7,128 bases of DNA. Source: Desulfuromonadales bacterium. GTDB lineage: Bacteria; Desulfobacterota; Desulfuromonadia; Desulfuromonadales; BM103. The notes beneath the pieces were generated by a model that searched no databases, had not been told where the DNA came from, and saw only the letters and a program-made list of their open reading frames with translations. How positions within the stretch are numbered: position 1 is the stretch's first letter; each line of letters opens with the position of its first letter. Of the stretch, positions 6,804 to 7,128 are shown piece after piece. The position numbers and the translations under genes were made by a program. The stretch lies in the NCBI GenBank assembly GCA_030640215.1, contig DAOWJU010000252.1, forward strand, positions 1 through 7,128, given 5' to 3'.

Positions 6804-6832
6804 GTAAGTCCTCACGTCAAAAAGTAAAAGGT

Positions 6833-6869
6833 GAAGGGCCTGGTTATTTGAAACCGGCCCTTCTTTTTT
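6833..6869 (+). terminator. Intrinsic terminator after the DnaJ-like gene
   Basis: GAAGGGCC (6833-6840) pairs perfectly with GGCCCTTC (6856-6863). Past a bulged T the stem continues as GGTT / AACC around an ATTTGA loop, and six T follow at 6864-6869. An A-rich stretch before the stem (6819-6829) would give a T-rich tail on the other strand, so it may work in both directions. Confidence 0.9.
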
Positions 6870-6917
6870 AACTTTTGTCGTAAATTGAATGATTACCCAT
6901 TTTTGAAGATAAACAGG

Positions 6918-6935
6918 ACACAGATCACACGGATT
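6918..6935. repeat. Short imperfect tandem repeat in the gap before the pilin gene
   Basis: ACACAGATC (6918-6926) is followed directly by ACACGGATT (6927-6935), seven of nine bases identical. It resembles the CACAGAT/CACGGAT filler repeats I associate with intergenic DNA of many environmental bacteria, possibly a decayed remnant. No gene is visible between 6804 and 6992. A weak promoter guess for the pilin gene is TTCAAG (6947-6952), 17 bases, TATATT (6970-6975). Confidence 0.35.
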
Positions 6936-6992
6936 TAGAGGCAAGGTTCAAGGCGTTAGATTTTGTGATTATATTATTGTCTGGAGGGGCGA

Positions 6993-7128
6993 ATGTTAAT
7001 GTTTCAAAGAAGCAGGGAAAAAGGTTTCACGCTGGTTGAAGTGATGGTGTCGTTGATGATTTTCCTGATTACCAGCATGGGGCTTTTGCCTCTGTTGATA
7101 AGTAATCTACAGGTTAATCATGGCAACA
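6993..7128 (+). CDS. Type IV pilin-like / PilV-like minor pseudopilin, N-terminal 45 residues (runs off right edge)
   Basis: The first 45 codons encode a class III prepilin leader: a short basic peptide ending in EKG (9-11), then FTLVEVMVSLMIFLI (12-26). Prepilin peptidase would cut after G11 and methylate F12; E16 is the conserved Glu5 of mature pilins, and the hydrophobic helix continues through SMGLLPLLISN. The product would be inserted in the inner membrane and assembled into a type IV pilus or type II secretion pseudopilus. The VEVMVS start and GLLPL pattern suit PilV-like minor pilins best, but GspI-like or general pseudopilins cannot be excluded without the globular part. The start at 6993 has GGAGG five bases upstream; the in-frame ATG at 6999 is second best. 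The dnaJ terminator separates it from the genes on its left, so it probably opens a minor pilin operon to the right. Confidence 0.85.
   Translation, partial: MLMFQRSREKGFTLVEVMVSLMIFLITSMGLLPLLISNLQVNHGN

Noticed and set aside
6947..6992. Sigma54 promoter for the pilin gene
   Set aside because: No GG-N10-GC pattern resembling the -24/-12 consensus was found; only a weak sigma70-like pair can be drawn.

Overview
The window looks like a housekeeping stretch of a Gram-negative chromosome. The best guess is a deltaproteobacterial relative of Geobacter, Desulfuromonas or Pelobacter (Desulfuromonadales). That guess is inference. It rests on moderate GC by eye, a PlsC-like acyltransferase with the NHMSxLE / FPQxTR motif variants I associate with that group, a zinc-finger-free DnaJ, a type IV pilin-like gene, and scattered GGGACAGTCCC palindromes. 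No rRNA, tRNA, CRISPR array, transposase, integrase or phage gene was seen.

Layout. Positions 1-839 (minus strand) hold an NAD(P)-binding atypical SDR/epimerase cut by the left edge. After a small palindrome cluster (875-926) comes a complete aminopeptidase N gene, pepN, also on the minus strand (968-3613). Its divergent upstream region (3614-3783) contains a perfect 10+10 bp inverted repeat and a candidate sigma70 promoter for the rightward genes. The rightward pair is a 12-TM MFS transporter (3784-4935) and, 13 bases later, a PlsC-family acyltransferase (4949-5743). A second palindrome cluster (5747-5831) follows. It is abutted by a strong-looking sigma70 promoter (5839-5867) that serves a CbpA/type-II DnaJ co-chaperone gene (5901-6803). 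That gene ends in a clear intrinsic terminator (6833-6869). After a short gene-free gap a type IV pilin-like/PilV-like gene starts at 6993 and runs off the right edge, probably opening a minor pilin operon.

How the genes relate. PepN acts in cytosolic peptide turnover and the J-protein in protein folding. The MFS/acyltransferase pair is probably co-transcribed and may act in membrane lipid or lysolipid handling, though the transporter's substrate cannot be read from sequence. The SDR may be read through from pepN.

The least explained signals are three. First, two clusters of an 11-bp GGGACAGTCCC palindrome with roughly 20-21 bp period bracket the pepN-MFS-acyltransferase block. Second, a strong hairpin/operator-like inverted repeat sits in front of pepN. 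Third, catalytic motifs are altered in both the SDR and the acyltransferase. I did not find convincing evidence of a wholly new multi-gene system.
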